Below are positions 9,678 through 18,982 of a stretch of DNA of 64,000 nt, one piece after another. The first letter of the stretch is position 1. Each line of letters begins with the position of its first letter. The stretch is from Gordonia hankookensis (GTDB lineage: Bacteria; Actinomycetota; Actinomycetes; Mycobacteriales; Mycobacteriaceae). Where the stretch lies: the NCBI RefSeq assembly GCF_014673215.1, contig NZ_JACWMS010000003.1, positions 62,001-126,000 on the forward strand. Reading direction: 5' to 3'. The notes beneath the pieces were generated by a model, which ran no database searches, was not told the DNA's origin, and was given only the letters and a program-made list of their open reading frames with translations. The translations under genes and the position numbers were made by a program.

Positions 9678-10760
9678 GTGCCCTCGATGCCACGCCTGCG
9701 CCCCGGCGGACTCGTCCCCCCGCGCCGGGAGAAGAGGCCCCTGCCCCGAATTCCGGTGCCGGTGGCGCGTGCCGTTGTGGACTGCGCGGTCTACGTCGAC
9801 GGGCACCGCAAGCCCGGGCGCATCTCCTACACCGATGCACTCGATCGGGTGCGCTCGACGGGCGAGGGATTCGTCTGGCTCGGTCTGCACTCCCCCGACG
9901 ACGAGCAGATGCAGGGCGTCGCCGAGGTGTTCGGCCTCCACGAGCTCGTGGTCGAGGATGCGGTCCACGCGCACCAGCGGCCAAAGCTCGAGGTCTACGA
10001 CGAGACCCAGTTCCTGGTGCTGCGAACAGTGAAGTACGTCGAGCACGAGTCGATGGAGAAGGCCAGCGAGGTGGTCGAGACCGGCGAGATCATGATCTTC
10101 GTCGGGCACGATTTCGTGATCACGGTGCGCCACGGCGACCACACGCACCTGTCCGGTCTGCGCAGGAGACTCGAGGCTCGACCGGACCGTCTCGTCCTGG
10201 GCCCGACCGCCGTCCTGCACGCGATCGCCGACCTCGTCGTCGACAGCTATCTCGCTGTCACCGACGAGATGGAGAGCGACATCCTCGCCATCGAGGAGGC
10301 GGTCTTCGGGCCGCGACGTTCACTCAACATCGATCCCGTCTATCTACTCAAGCGCGAAGTCCTCGAGCTCCGCCGGGCGGTGACCCCGCTGACCGGACCA
10401 CTGGCCCGCCTCACCGGACAGAACCCGTTGGTGCCCAAGGAGATCCGACGCCATTTCCGCGATGTCGCCGATCACCTGACCACGGTGATCGACCGGATCG
10501 TCGAGTACGACGAGGTGTTGTCGTCGTTGATCGGCACCGCGGCCGCCAAGGTGGGGATCCAGCAGAACACCGACATGCGCAAGATCTCGTCGTGGGTCGC
10601 GATCGCGGCGGTCCCCACCATGGTTGCGGGGATCTACGGCATGAACTTCGACTACATGCCCGAACTGCATCAGCATTGGGCCTATCCGACGGTGATCGTG
10701 CTGCTGATCGTCGCCTGCGCGGGACTGTGGGTGGTCTTCCGCCGTCACAACTGGCTGTGA
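9678..10760 (+). CDS. corA: CorA family magnesium/cobalt channel
   Basis: 360 aa inner-membrane channel for Mg2+ and Co2+ uptake. There is a large soluble N-terminal domain and two C-terminal membrane helices. The selectivity-loop signature is present as YGMNFDYMPEL, with GMN at residues 321-323, followed by a short basic tail (FRRHN). The start is GTG 9678, placed directly behind its -10 box. It matches Rv1239c in the conserved kgd-to-sugC block. An unrelated MgtE-like protein lies 9 kb away at 18983. Confidence 0.95.
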   Translation: MPSMPRLRPGGLVPPRREKRPLPRIPVPVARAVVDCAVYVDGHRKPGRISYTDALDRVRSTGEGFVWLGLHSPDDEQMQGVAEVFGLHELVVEDAVHAHQRPKLEVYDETQFLVLRTVKYVEHESMEKASEVVETGEIMIFVGHDFVITVRHGDHTHLSGLRRRLEARPDRLVLGPTAVLHAIADLVVDSYLAVTDEMESDILAIEEAVFGPRRSLNIDPVYLLKREVLELRRAVTPLTGPLARLTGQNPLVPKEIRRHFRDVADHLTTVIDRIVEYDEVLSSLIGTAAAKVGIQQNTDMRKISSWVAIAAVPTMVAGIYGMNFDYMPELHQHWAYPTVIVLLIVACAGLWVVFRRHNWL

Positions 10761-10788
10761 TCATCCACCAGGCGATCATCCACCAGCC
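10759..10788. repeat. Tandem 15-bp repeat at the corA 3' end
   Basis: GATCATCCACCAG plus GC then CC: two near-identical 15-bp units (10759-10773, 10774-10788) begin inside the corA stop codon and fill the gap to the convergent SUFU-domain gene. Probably a local slippage product; no function evident. Confidence 0.5.
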
Positions 10789-10797
10789 GATCGCCCG

Positions 10798-11373
10798 CTA
10801 GAGTTTCGCGGCCGCCCGATCCGGTGACCGCACGTCGATCCCGGCCTCTGCCCAGGCATCGCGTAGCGCGGTCGCGCCCTTGAGTCGCACCCACGCCGCT
10901 TCGTTGGCGGTGATCGGGACGGCCCGCAGGAACCGCACCGGGTCCATGGGCTCGTCAAGGGCCAGTTCGCCGAGGTCATCGGCCTCCAGCAGGACCGCGG
11001 TACACGCCGCACCGTCCCAGACCGGCTCGGAGAGATCGATCAGGGCATCCTCCCCGATGATCAGACCTTCGACGGCCGGCGCCGCGGCCAGGGTCGCCAT
11101 CCGCCGGTGCAGGCCCGGCAGCGGCGCACCCGCATGCATCCGGACCACCAGTTCGGCTCGTGGCCCCCGTACCGGGTCCGCGTGGATGTCGGTCGGTTCC
11201 GACATCGGATGTCGGGCGCATCCCACCGTGACGTACACGAGGTCGTCGCCGGTCACCGACCGCAGGACGTCGATCGGCTCCACGCCGAGAAAGGTCACCG
11301 ACGCACGCTGCGGTTGGGCATCGAGTCGCTCGGCGAGGTACTCATTGATCCGGTCGGTGACGGCATCGCTCAC
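10798..11373 (-). CDS. Suppressor-of-fused (SUFU) domain protein
   Basis: 191 aa, soluble. Residues such as VYVTVGCARHPMSEP, ELVVRMHAG and the closing PITANEAAW/LKGATAL region fit the bacterial SUFU-domain family, whose biochemical role is unknown. GTG 11373 is preferred over the longer frame because the upstream segment overlaps the divergent gene and because a TACGGT -10 box lies 7 nt before it. Divergent from the metallophosphoesterase. SUFU proteins often occur in toxin-immunity settings, but nothing here shows a toxin. Confidence 0.72.
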   Translation of the reverse strand: MSDAVTDRINEYLAERLDAQPQRASVTFLGVEPIDVLRSVTGDDLVYVTVGCARHPMSEPTDIHADPVRGPRAELVVRMHAGAPLPGLHRRMATLAAAPAVEGLIIGEDALIDLSEPVWDGAACTAVLLEADDLGELALDEPMDPVRFLRAVPITANEAAWVRLKGATALRDAWAEAGIDVRSPDRAAAKL

Positions 11374-11379
11374 GCATCC

Positions 11380-11406
11380 ACCGTAGTAGGCGCGATGGCC
11401 TAGCCT
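11380..11406. promoter_or_regulatory. Divergent -10 boxes of the SUFU and phosphoesterase genes
   Basis: TACGGT on the minus strand (11385-11380) ends 7 nt before GTG 11373. TAGCCT on the plus strand (11401-11406) ends 7 nt before GTG 11413. Neither gene has a Shine-Dalgarno sequence, consistent with two leaderless divergent transcripts. Confidence 0.45.
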
Positions 11407-11412
11407 GAAGGC

Positions 11413-12087
11413 GTGGTACGTGTCCTCGCGGTGGCCGATGAGGTCGTCGACTCCCTGACCTTCGGGGTCGGCATCGAAGGGCGTCCTGACATCATCCTCG
11501 GTGCCGGTGACCTGCCGTTCGAGTATCTCGAGGTGCTCTCCACGCTCTGTGACGCGCCATGTGTCTACGTCCCCGGGAATCACGACCGCGACCTCACCGG
11601 TTACCGGCACGGGCGCGCCGGGTGGATCCGGGCAGGCCTTCCCACCGAGGATCCGGGACCGCGCGGTGCGATCAACGCCGATCGGCGGACCGTCACCGTG
11701 GCCGGTCTGCGGATCAGCGGGCTCGGCGGGTGCCGGCGCTACAACGACGGGCCCAACCAGTACTCGGACATGCAGCAGCGCATCCGCTCATGGCGCCTCA
11801 GTTGCACGCGCGCCACCCCCGACATCCTGCTGACGCACAGCCCCGCACGCGGGATCGGCGACGGCGACGACGTGCCGCATCGTGGCTTCGACTGCTACCA
11901 CGGATTGGTGCGGTCGCTGCAGCCCACGCTGCTCGTCCACGGTCACGTCCACCCGTTCGGGACACGGCCCGTCGACAAGATGATCGGCGACGCGACGATC
12001 TCGATGAACGTGGTCGGCTACTGCCAGTTCGACATCGATCCCGGTAGCCGCGAATTCCAGATCGTGAGGCGACGTCATGGCTCGTGA
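11413..12087 (+). CDS. Calcineurin-like metallophosphoesterase
   Basis: 224 aa, cytosolic. Metal-binding motifs in order: GAGDLP (GD, residues 31-33), PGNHD (about 54-58), LLTHSP (about 140) and HGHVH (about 178). The first motif of the family, DxH, reads D9-E-V and so lacks the histidine; the enzyme may bind one metal differently or be impaired. The substrate is unknown. Its last 11 bp overlap the start of the ParB-like gene, so the two are translationally coupled. Confidence 0.8.
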   Translation: MVRVLAVADEVVDSLTFGVGIEGRPDIILGAGDLPFEYLEVLSTLCDAPCVYVPGNHDRDLTGYRHGRAGWIRAGLPTEDPGPRGAINADRRTVTVAGLRISGLGGCRRYNDGPNQYSDMQQRIRSWRLSCTRATPDILLTHSPARGIGDGDDVPHRGFDCYHGLVRSLQPTLLVHGHVHPFGTRPVDKMIGDATISMNVVGYCQFDIDPGSREFQIVRRRHGS

Positions 12088-12934
12088 CACCGGGTTCCCG
12101 GATGCCGACGCGGAGAACGACTTCACGCGGATGCGTCGGCACGCCGAGATGTCGCGTCTCATGGCATGGTTCACGCGGCAACCCGCCGACGTCAACACCG
12201 TCCTGCCGTTCGACGAGGTCGTCGCCGCCCTCGGCCGAATCGGCGACACATACCTCGGTCTGCAGCAGGTCGAGGTGGAATCGATCGTCGGAAGTGTCGA
12301 CCGCACCAAGGATTTCGACCGGTACTTCCGGCCGACCTCATCGCGCATCCGCGAGCGGTGGCAACGACTCGCGGCCGCCCAGCGCCGCGGCGAATCGGTA
12401 CCGCCGGTCCGCCTGTACCGCATCGGCTCCATGCATTTCGTGCTCGACGGCCACCACCGGGTGTCGATAGCGATCGCCCGCCACCTGCACACCATCGACG
12501 CCTACGTCACCGAGATCCACACGCGAATCTCGCCGGAGGGCATCAATGCGGCGTCCGACCTGATCATGAAGGATCATCGCCGGCTCTTCCTCTCGCGGGT
12601 CCCGCTGGCCGGCGCTCAGGCCGATGCCATCCGATTCTCCGATCCGTTCGACTACGCAGAGCTGTCGGAGAACGTAGAGGCCTGGGGGTTTCGGCTCGGC
12701 CAGGAGATCGGCGAGTTCCTCAGCCGCCCGGAGGTGGCCCGACGGTGGTTCGGCGAGGAGTTCCTGCCGGTGGTGCGGATGGCGAGGCGCGCCGACATCC
12801 GACCGGATCTCACGAGTGACGCCGAGCTCTACCTCTGGCTCGCGTGTGAACGCTATCGCTTGGTGCGCAAACACATCTGGGATGACGATATCCTGCGCGA
12901 ACTACACGACCAGGGCCGTCGGCGCCGCCGCTGA
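12077..12934 (+). CDS. ParB/Srx-like nuclease-domain protein, chromosomal orphan
   Basis: 285 aa. The recognisable part is VPPVRLYRIG followed by FVLDGHHRVSIAIA (DGHHR at residues 124-128), the ParB/sulfiredoxin-fold motif that binds nucleotide phosphates in ParB-like proteins. The rest is helical and charged, and it ends in a run of arginines. It has no ParA partner and no parS-like array nearby, so it is not the chromosome-partition ParB. The start overlaps the phosphoesterase gene by 11 bp, which suggests a joint function. What that function is cannot be told. Confidence 0.68.
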   Translation: MARDTGFPDADAENDFTRMRRHAEMSRLMAWFTRQPADVNTVLPFDEVVAALGRIGDTYLGLQQVEVESIVGSVDRTKDFDRYFRPTSSRIRERWQRLAAAQRRGESVPPVRLYRIGSMHFVLDGHHRVSIAIARHLHTIDAYVTEIHTRISPEGINAASDLIMKDHRRLFLSRVPLAGAQADAIRFSDPFDYAELSENVEAWGFRLGQEIGEFLSRPEVARRWFGEEFLPVVRMARRADIRPDLTSDAELYLWLACERYRLVRKHIWDDDILRELHDQGRRRRR

Positions 12935-12985
12935 ACGACCTCCTACGCATCGCATCGGTACCGCACGACGAGGGAGCGCACGAAC

Positions 12986-13474
12986 ATGTCCATCACCACC
13001 ACGGATGTCGAACACCTGCGCCGCTGCGTCGATCTGGCGCGCGCGGCGCTCGACGCCGGTGACGAGCCGTTCGGTTCGACGCTGGTCGCCGCGGATGGGA
13101 CAGAGCTGTTCGCCGACCGCAACCGGGTGTCCGGCGGCGATGCCACCCAGCACCCCGAGTTCGCGATCGCCCGCTGGGCTGCCACCAATCTGTCACCGGC
13201 ACAGCGTGCGTCGTCCACCGTGTACACGTCAGGTGAGCACTGCCCGATGTGCTCGGCGGCGCACGCATGGGTCGGCCTCGGTCGCATCGTGTACGCCGCC
13301 TCGGGTGCACAGCTCGGCGCGTGGCTGGTCGAGTGGGACGCGGAGCCCGCACCGGTCGCGACGTTGTCGATCCAGCAGGTCGCGCCCGGCGTGACGGTCG
13401 ACGGTCCCGTCGACGAGTTCACCGAGACCCTGCGCGACCTCCATCACGCCCGCGTCAGCCGAGACGCAGATTGA
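12986..13474 (+). CDS. Cytidine/deoxycytidylate-type nucleoside deaminase
   Basis: 162 aa. Zinc deaminase motifs: HPEFAI (the catalytic glutamate in an HPE rather than HAE context, near residue 53) and [12 protein letters not shown] (PCxxC near residue 86). It fits the guanine/cytosine deaminase branch (tRNA adenosine deaminase-like fold). A weak GAGGGAG ribosome site precedes ATG 12986. Its final 20 bp overlap the 3' end of the convergent sugC gene. Confidence 0.85.
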   Translation: MSITTTDVEHLRRCVDLARAALDAGDEPFGSTLVAADGTELFADRNRVSGGDATQHPEFAIARWAATNLSPAQRASSTVYTSGEHCPMCSAAHAWVGLGRIVYAASGAQLGAWLVEWDAEPAPVATLSIQQVAPGVTVDGPVDEFTETLRDLHHARVSRDAD

Positions 13475-14630
13475 CCCCGGACGACTGATCGAACACGGCG
13501 ACCTTCGAGGCCTCGTAGAACAGTTCGGCGGTCCCGCCACGGGCGATCCGGGATTCCGGGGACACGCGTGCGATCATCTGTCCGCCACCGATTTCCGCGC
13601 CGGAGTCTGCGGCGAGCTCGTCGAGGGCATCGCTGGATGCGGCCGGCGAGTCGACGGTGAAGTAGACGTAGTTGTCCGAACCCATCGATTCGATGACGTC
13701 GACGCTGGCGGTCAGCGTCGACCCGTTCGAACGGGCGGCCGGATCGACGAGGGCCGCATCTTCGAGATGCTCGGGCCGGACACCGACCAGCACATCACCG
13801 TTGCTCTTGGCGCGCTGCGCATTGGTGACGATCTGCTGATGGTCGGGTATGGCGACCCGGCCGATCGGGGTGTCGATACCGTCACTGCCCAGGCGTCCCG
13901 GCAGGAAGTTCATCGCGGGCGACCCGATGAACCCGGCGACGAACAGATTCGCCGGGTTGTTGTACAGCTCCTGCGGCGTGCCGATCTGCTGCACGTATCC
14001 GCTGCGCAGCACCACGACCCGGTCGCCGAGTGTCATCGCCTCGGTCTGGTCGTGGGTGACGTAGACAGTGGTGGTGCCCAACCGGTTCTGCAGGCGGGCG
14101 ATCTCGGTTCGCATCTGGACACGCAGTTTGGCGTCCAGATTCGACAGCGGCTCGTCCATCAGGAAGGCCTTGGGCGAGCGCACGATCGCGCGTCCCATCG
14201 CAACGCGCTGCCGCTGCCCACCGGACAGGTTCGCGGGCTTGCGGTCCATGTACGGCCCGAGGTCGAGGATCTTGGCCGCCTCGTCGACCTTTGCGGTGAT
14301 CTCCGATTTCGACAGCTTCGCCAGGGTCAGTGGAAAGGCGATGTTCTCGCGCACCGACATGTGCGGGTAGAGCGCATAACTCTGGAACACCATCGCGATG
14401 TCCCGGTCCTTCGGGGCGCGGTCGTTGACCCGCTCCCCGCCGATCCGGAGTTCGCCCGAGGAGATGTCCTCGAGTCCGGCGATCATGTTGAGGGTGGTCG
14501 ACTTCCCGCATCCCGATGGGCCGACCAGGATGATGAACTCCCCGTCGGCGATCTCGACGTCGACCCCGTGGACCGCGGTCGACCCGTCCGGGTACTGCTT
14601 GGTGACGTTGTCCAGAACGATGTCGGCCAT
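13455..14630 (-). CDS. sugC: Trehalose importer ATPase SugC
   Basis: 391 aa MalK/UgpC-type ATPase. Walker A is GPSGCGKST (residues 37-45), then Q-loop FQSYALYPH, signature [14 protein letters not shown], Walker [13 protein letters not shown] and the H-loop VTHDQTEA. The C-terminal TOBE/OB-like domain has the usual sugar-importer length. It starts 3 bp after the sugB stop. As the last gene of lpqY-sugA-sugB-sugC it energises import of trehalose, notably trehalose released when mycolyltransferases use trehalose mycolates. The 3' end overlaps the deaminase gene by 20 bp. Confidence 0.95.
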   Translation of the reverse strand: MADIVLDNVTKQYPDGSTAVHGVDVEIADGEFIILVGPSGCGKSTTLNMIAGLEDISSGELRIGGERVNDRAPKDRDIAMVFQSYALYPHMSVRENIAFPLTLAKLSKSEITAKVDEAAKILDLGPYMDRKPANLSGGQRQRVAMGRAIVRSPKAFLMDEPLSNLDAKLRVQMRTEIARLQNRLGTTTVYVTHDQTEAMTLGDRVVVLRSGYVQQIGTPQELYNNPANLFVAGFIGSPAMNFLPGRLGSDGIDTPIGRVAIPDHQQIVTNAQRAKSNGDVLVGVRPEHLEDAALVDPAARSNGSTLTASVDVIESMGSDNYVYFTVDSPAASSDALDELAADSGAEIGGGQMIARVSPESRIARGGTAELFYEASKVAVFDQSSGVNLRLG

Positions 14631-14633
14631 GGG

Positions 14634-15464
14634 TTATCCCTTCACCGCGCCGGAGGTCAGCCCGGCCACGATTCGACGTTGGAAGAAGAGCACGAAGATG
14701 ATGATCGGAATGGTGATGACGACGGCGGCCGCCGCGATCGAACCGGTGGGTTCCTCGAACTGGCTGTCACCGGTGAAGTTGGCGATCGCCACCGGTGCGG
14801 TGATGGCCCGCTCGGTGGAGGTCAGCGACAGGGCGAGCAGCAGGTCGTTCCAGGCGAAGATGAACACCAGGATGGCCGCGGTCACCACGCCGGGGGCCGC
14901 GAGTGGCGCGATCACCTTGCGGAAGGCCTGCCACGGGGTCGCACCGTCCATCTTGGCCGCCTTCTCCAACTCCCAGGGGATCTCACGGAAGAAGGCCGAC
15001 AGTGTGTAGATCGCCAGCGGCAGTGCGAAGGTGATGTACGGCAGGATCAGGCCAGGCCAGGTGTCGAACAGGCCCAGGTTGCGCTCGATGTTGAACAGCG
15101 GTGTGACGAGCGAGATCTGCGGGAACATCGCGATCAGCAGGGCGGCGCCGATCAGCAGCTTCTTACCCGGGAAGTCCAGGCGCGCCACGGCATACGCGGC
15201 CATGGTGCCCAGGATCACCGCGATCAGGGTGGTGATCAGCCCGATGCCGATCGAGTTGCGCAGCGCGCTGGTGAAGGCGCTGGTCTCGAAGATGCCGGTG
15301 TAGTTCTCCCAGGTCCATTCCTTGGGGATGAAGCTACCGTCCTTGACGCTGCCAGGGGGCTTGAACGACAGGCTGATGATCCACAGCAGCGGGATGATCG
15401 CATAGAGGATCACCAGGATGTTGGCAATCGACCACCAGGCCTTGTTTCCGATACCGGATCTCAC
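14634..15464 (-). CDS. sugB: Trehalose importer permease SugB
   Basis: 276 aa with six membrane helices. The EAA loop that docks on the ATPase is present as [20 protein letters not shown] 15464 is chosen because GGGGAGG lies about 8 nt upstream, inside the sugA end, and the product then begins with a short basic tail before helix 1. It is 5 bp from the sugA stop. It pairs with SugA to form the membrane channel. Confidence 0.94.
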   Translation of the reverse strand: MRSGIGNKAWWSIANILVILYAIIPLLWIISLSFKPPGSVKDGSFIPKEWTWENYTGIFETSAFTSALRNSIGIGLITTLIAVILGTMAAYAVARLDFPGKKLLIGAALLIAMFPQISLVTPLFNIERNLGLFDTWPGLILPYITFALPLAIYTLSAFFREIPWELEKAAKMDGATPWQAFRKVIAPLAAPGVVTAAILVFIFAWNDLLLALSLTSTERAITAPVAIANFTGDSQFEEPTGSIAAAAVVITIPIIIFVLFFQRRIVAGLTSGAVKG

Positions 15465-15469
15465 GCGGC

Positions 15470-16615
15470 CTACCTCCCCTCGTTCTCGGAACCGGGCGCC
15501 GCGGTACCGAAGCCCTTGATGAAGATGAATGCGATGATCGCGACACAGATGAAGATCAGGATGCTGATCGCCGACCCGACACCGAGGTTGAACGCCTTGA
15601 AGAGGTTGTCGTAACCGAGCATCGAGACCGAGTACGTGTTGTTGGAGCCCTTCGTCAACACGTAGATGTTGTCGAAGACGCGGAACGCGTCCAGGGTGCG
15701 GAACAGGAGCGCGACCAGGATGGCCGGCTTCATCAGCGGGATGATGATGCGCCACAGGCGTGTCCACGCGCCCGCACCGTCCACCTGTGCGGCCTTGAGC
15801 AGGTCGTCGGGGACCAGTGCCAGACCCGCGAGCAGCAACAGCGCCATGAACGGCGTCGTCTTCCACACCTCCGCGAGCACGATGATCGCCAGCGACGGCC
15901 ATTGCGAGGTGAGCGGCGCGCTGCCGTCGGGCAGCAGGTTGGCGAGGTAGCCGGTATCCGGTGTCCACGCGTAGTACCACGAGAATGCGGCCGCCACGGT
16001 CACGATGCCGTAGGGGATCAGCACCACCGTGCGGATGGTGCCCCTGCCGAAGATGGTGCGGTGCATGACAAGTGCGATCGCCATGCCGAGCACCAGCTCG
16101 ATCGCCACGGACACCACGGTGATGCCGAGGGTCACCGTGAACGCCGTCCACCAGTAGCTGTCGGTGAGCACGGTGGCGTAGTTGTCGAACCAGACGAAGC
16201 TGCGCTCGCCCGGAGCCGAGAGGCTCGACTTGTTCAACGACAACCAGATCGCATACACGATCGGATAACCGGTGACGAGGGCCATCATGATCGCCGCGGG
16301 TGCGACGAGCCAGAGCGCGAGTCGCCGCTCCGCGGCCTTGCCCTCACTCAGCTTCTTCTTGCCGTTCTTCGCGGGGGCAGTGGACCGCTCGGCGACGGCC
16401 ACTCCCCCGGCAGGCCCGGCCGCCCTGGCGGCGCCGCCCGTCGGGGAGGTCGCGCCCGCTGCGGGTGGGGTCCATGCGTCGGAGTAGACCGGTTGTGCGC
16501 CGGTGTCACCGGTCGACGGCGGCCGCACCGACGGTTCCCGTGCCGGCGTGTCATTCTCCGGAAGGCTGTGGCGGCCCGGTCGCGACCGGTTCTCGCCGTT
16601 GTCGCCGGTTGTCAT
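15470..16615 (-). CDS. sugA: Trehalose importer permease SugA with long N-terminal extension
   Basis: 381 aa. Six membrane helices begin near residue 100. The EAA loop reads [15 protein letters not shown]. The first 95-100 residues are Pro/Gly/Ala/Ser-rich and probably disordered, then a basic stretch ([16 protein letters not shown]) at the membrane edge; M. tuberculosis SugA is about 307 aa and lacks most of this. The start ATG overlaps the lpqY stop as ATGA, so translation is coupled. Confidence 0.93.
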   Translation of the reverse strand: MTTGDNGENRSRPGRHSLPENDTPAREPSVRPPSTGDTGAQPVYSDAWTPPAAGATSPTGGAARAAGPAGGVAVAERSTAPAKNGKKKLSEGKAAERRLALWLVAPAAIMMALVTGYPIVYAIWLSLNKSSLSAPGERSFVWFDNYATVLTDSYWWTAFTVTLGITVVSVAIELVLGMAIALVMHRTIFGRGTIRTVVLIPYGIVTVAAAFSWYYAWTPDTGYLANLLPDGSAPLTSQWPSLAIIVLAEVWKTTPFMALLLLAGLALVPDDLLKAAQVDGAGAWTRLWRIIIPLMKPAILVALLFRTLDAFRVFDNIYVLTKGSNNTYSVSMLGYDNLFKAFNLGVGSAISILIFICVAIIAFIFIKGFGTAAPGSENEGR

Positions 16616-18111
16616 GGGATCAGGCCCTCCCCGTCGATCGCCTTATGGACCTGGTCGGCGAGCTCGTCGACCAGCGTCTCGGGATTCCATGCGCCGACCG
16701 GACTCAACTTCGCGGTCAGCAGCGTCGAGATCGCCTGGTAGACCGGCGAAGCCGGTCGAATTGCAGCATTCCGGCTCTCGAGCTGGGTCCGGATGTCGTC
16801 CCCCATCGGGTACGCAGCCTTGAAGTCCGGGTCGTCGTAGATCGACGCGATGGTCGGCGGGGTACCACCGTCCACCGAATAGACCTTCTGCGCCGCCTCG
16901 TCCGTCAGGCACTCGGCCGCCTTGAACGCCAGGTCCTTCTGCTGCGACGTGCTGGCCACCGCGATGTTCACACCGCCGAGTGTCGACCTGGCAGGCAGAT
17001 CTTTGCTGACCCCCGGATACCGCGCGAAATCGAACTTGGTGCGGACCGTCTTGTTCACCGGGCCGAGCTGCGCGTCCGTCGGCGGGTTCTCGGCGTCCTC
17101 GGCGAGCATGCCTGCGTACTGTTGCATCTCCGGGAAGAACGGGACGTCGCCTGCCGCGGCGTTGGACCGCATCGACGAGAACACGAACGGCCAGTTGACC
17201 TCGAAGGCCGCAGTGCCGTTCTCCATCCCCAGGCGCGCCGAGGACTCGTCGGCATTGGTCAGCGACGGATCGTGTCCGGGAGCGGTCGCGATCGCCTTGA
17301 GAACCTGCAGGGCCTTCACCGTCGCCGCGCGGTGTGCGGGAGTGTCGTTGAGCGTCACCAGGTTCGGGTCGTCGGGGCTGACCACCGAGCCACCGGCGCT
17401 CGCGAGCACCGAGTTGAACCAGACCATCAGACCCTCATACTGCTTGCCCTGCACCATGATGTAGCTCGGTCCGCCCTTACGGCGGATCGCCTCGGTGTCG
17501 GCGAGCATCTCGTCCCAGGTTCCCGGCGCCTTGGACTTGTTGAGGTACTTGCGCAGCAGATCCGGCCGGTACCAGAGCAATTGGGTGTTGGTCCAGGTCG
17601 GGATCGCGTACAGACGCTTCTGGGCATCCTCGTCGGTCTTCCACATGGCCGTTTCGCGCGGACCACCCAGGTTGGTCGCGGCGACCTTGGCGGCCAACGC
17701 TTCCGGCACCGGCTCGATCCAGCCGGCGTCGGCGAACTCCGCGGTCCAGACCACGTCCATACCCATCAGATCCAGGCCCGGGTCGTTGCCTGCGAGGCGA
17801 CGCGCCAACTGCAGTCGCTGGTCGTCGGCCGACTTCGGCAACGGCGTCGTGACGATCTTGTACGCACCGCCGGAGTCGGCGGAGCACTTCTGACCGACCT
17901 CATCGATGAAGGACGCGCCGTCGGCCGGCGGATAGATGTTGAGGACCTTGGGTGTGTAGCCCGACCCACAGGCCGTCACGATGGGCAGGGCGGCGACCAG
18001 TGCCGCCGCGGCCACCACCAGTTTTCGCCTTACCCCACTTCGGGATCCGTGGTGGGAATGCCCACCGACGGGATGTCGACCGGATTCGGAACTGCCAGCC
18101 CGGAACCGCAC
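16612..18111 (-). CDS. lpqY: Trehalose-binding lipoprotein LpqY
   Basis: 499 aa, lipid-anchored on the outer face of the membrane; it delivers trehalose to SugAB. The lipobox is VTAC followed by GSG, behind a hydrophobic core and an RRK cluster. Family segments such as LARRLAGNDPGLDLMGMDVVWTAEF (given here only as a landmark near residue 100) closely follow mycobacterial LpqY. Confidence 0.9.
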   Translation of the reverse strand: MRFRAGSSESGRHPVGGHSHHGSRSGVRRKLVVAAAALVAALPIVTACGSGYTPKVLNIYPPADGASFIDEVGQKCSADSGGAYKIVTTPLPKSADDQRLQLARRLAGNDPGLDLMGMDVVWTAEFADAGWIEPVPEALAAKVAATNLGGPRETAMWKTDEDAQKRLYAIPTWTNTQLLWYRPDLLRKYLNKSKAPGTWDEMLADTEAIRRKGGPSYIMVQGKQYEGLMVWFNSVLASAGGSVVSPDDPNLVTLNDTPAHRAATVKALQVLKAIATAPGHDPSLTNADESSARLGMENGTAAFEVNWPFVFSSMRSNAAAGDVPFFPEMQQYAGMLAEDAENPPTDAQLGPVNKTVRTKFDFARYPGVSKDLPARSTLGGVNIAVASTSQQKDLAFKAAECLTDEAAQKVYSVDGGTPPTIASIYDDPDFKAAYPMGDDIRTQLESRNAAIRPASPVYQAISTLLTAKLSPVGAWNPETLVDELADQVHKAIDGEGLIP

Positions 18112-18179
18112 GCAGCCTCCTTGATGTCGTTCGCGGTGCAAGACAACGAGGCTGCACCGGTCAGCGTCTGCTGCGTAAC

Positions 18180-18207
18180 GTTATATGTCGCAGTTCGTGA
18201 CATGCAA
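18180..18207 (-). promoter_or_regulatory. Promoter of the lpqY-sugABC operon
   Basis: On the minus strand TTGCAT (18207-18202), a 16-bp spacer, then TATAAC (18185-18180). It is A/T-rich against its surroundings. Transcription would begin near 18173, leaving a leader of about 60 nt with AAGGAGG 5 nt before GTG 18111. Confidence 0.65.
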
Positions 18208-18305
18208 CACATTCGGCATGGGCGTGCCAGAACATGCGGGAATCGTGATCTCCGCCGACCTGCAGCAGAGTTTCACCTGCGTGAATCGCCGACTGCGCCG
18301 GGAGG

Positions 18306-18794
18306 TCAGGACGGCAGGCGGCTCAACATGTCGCGGGCCTTCTCGGCGCTGTGGGGGTCGCACAACACGTCGTAGCGGCCCGCCACCAACTGCATCGTCG
18401 AGGCGAAGTCGCGCTGTCCGCGGGTCGCAGCGTACGGAATGGTCGCCGAGATGAGCCCGAAGACGATGCCGCCCACGAGCCCGAACAGCAACGGCGCCAG
18501 ACCCGCACCGCTGACCACCAGCGTCACGAGCAGTCCGAAGAACACGCCGAGCCACGCTCCCGACACGATGCCGCCGCCGACCACCTTTCCCCACGTGAGG
18601 CGGCCGATCACGCGCTCCACCTGCATCAGGTCCACACCGACGATGGTCACGTCCTGGACGGTGAAATCCTGGTCGGCCAGGTAGTCGACGGCGTGCTGCG
18701 CCTCGGCGTAGGTGCCGTACGACCCGATCGGCCACCCTTTCGGCGGCGTCGGCAGGCCGGGGGTCCCGCGACCCTGGCGCATCGGGTTGGTCAT
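18306..18794 (-). CDS. General-stress-protein-17M-like membrane protein
   Basis: 162 aa. The N-terminal soluble part (YGTYAEAQHAVDYLADQDF) matches the fold seen in YflT/GSP17M-type proteins. Then come two glycine-rich membrane helices (about residues 70-115) and a short tail (YDVLCDPHSAEKA). By position it corresponds to Rv1234, upstream of lpqY. AGAGGA precedes ATG 18794. It lies 165 bp before the lpqY promoter region and may be a separate unit. No biochemical function is known. Confidence 0.8.
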   Translation of the reverse strand: MTNPMRQGRGTPGLPTPPKGWPIGSYGTYAEAQHAVDYLADQDFTVQDVTIVGVDLMQVERVIGRLTWGKVVGGGIVSGAWLGVFFGLLVTLVVSGAGLAPLLFGLVGGIVFGLISATIPYAATRGQRDFASTMQLVAGRYDVLCDPHSAEKARDMLSRLPS

Positions 18795-18969
18795 CTCGGA
18801 TCCTCTCTCGAGTGTCGTCTCACGCCGGGGCCACCGTCCGGTCGCCGCAGTGGGCGGTGGTGGGTGTCATGGCCTCGCCATTCCAGAATGCACAGTGAAC
18901 GGCGCCGGCGCACGCGGTCGGGCGGGGCGGCACCACCAGGATGTGCACGGCACCGGGTCGTGCAGCCAC

Positions 18970-18975
18970 TACCCT
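18970..18975 (+). promoter_or_regulatory. -10 box (TACCCT) of the MgtE-like gene
   Basis: TACCCT ends 8 nt before ATG 18983 and there is no Shine-Dalgarno sequence, so a leaderless transcript is likely. Confidence 0.4.
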
Positions 18976-18982
18976 TACTCCC

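Noticed and set aside
10798..12934. A named phage-defence system
   Set aside because: No known defence effector or gene pair is present; the grouping is reported only as unexplained.
12077..12934. Chromosome-partition parB and an origin nearby
   Set aside because: There is no parA, parS cluster, dnaA or DnaA-box array.
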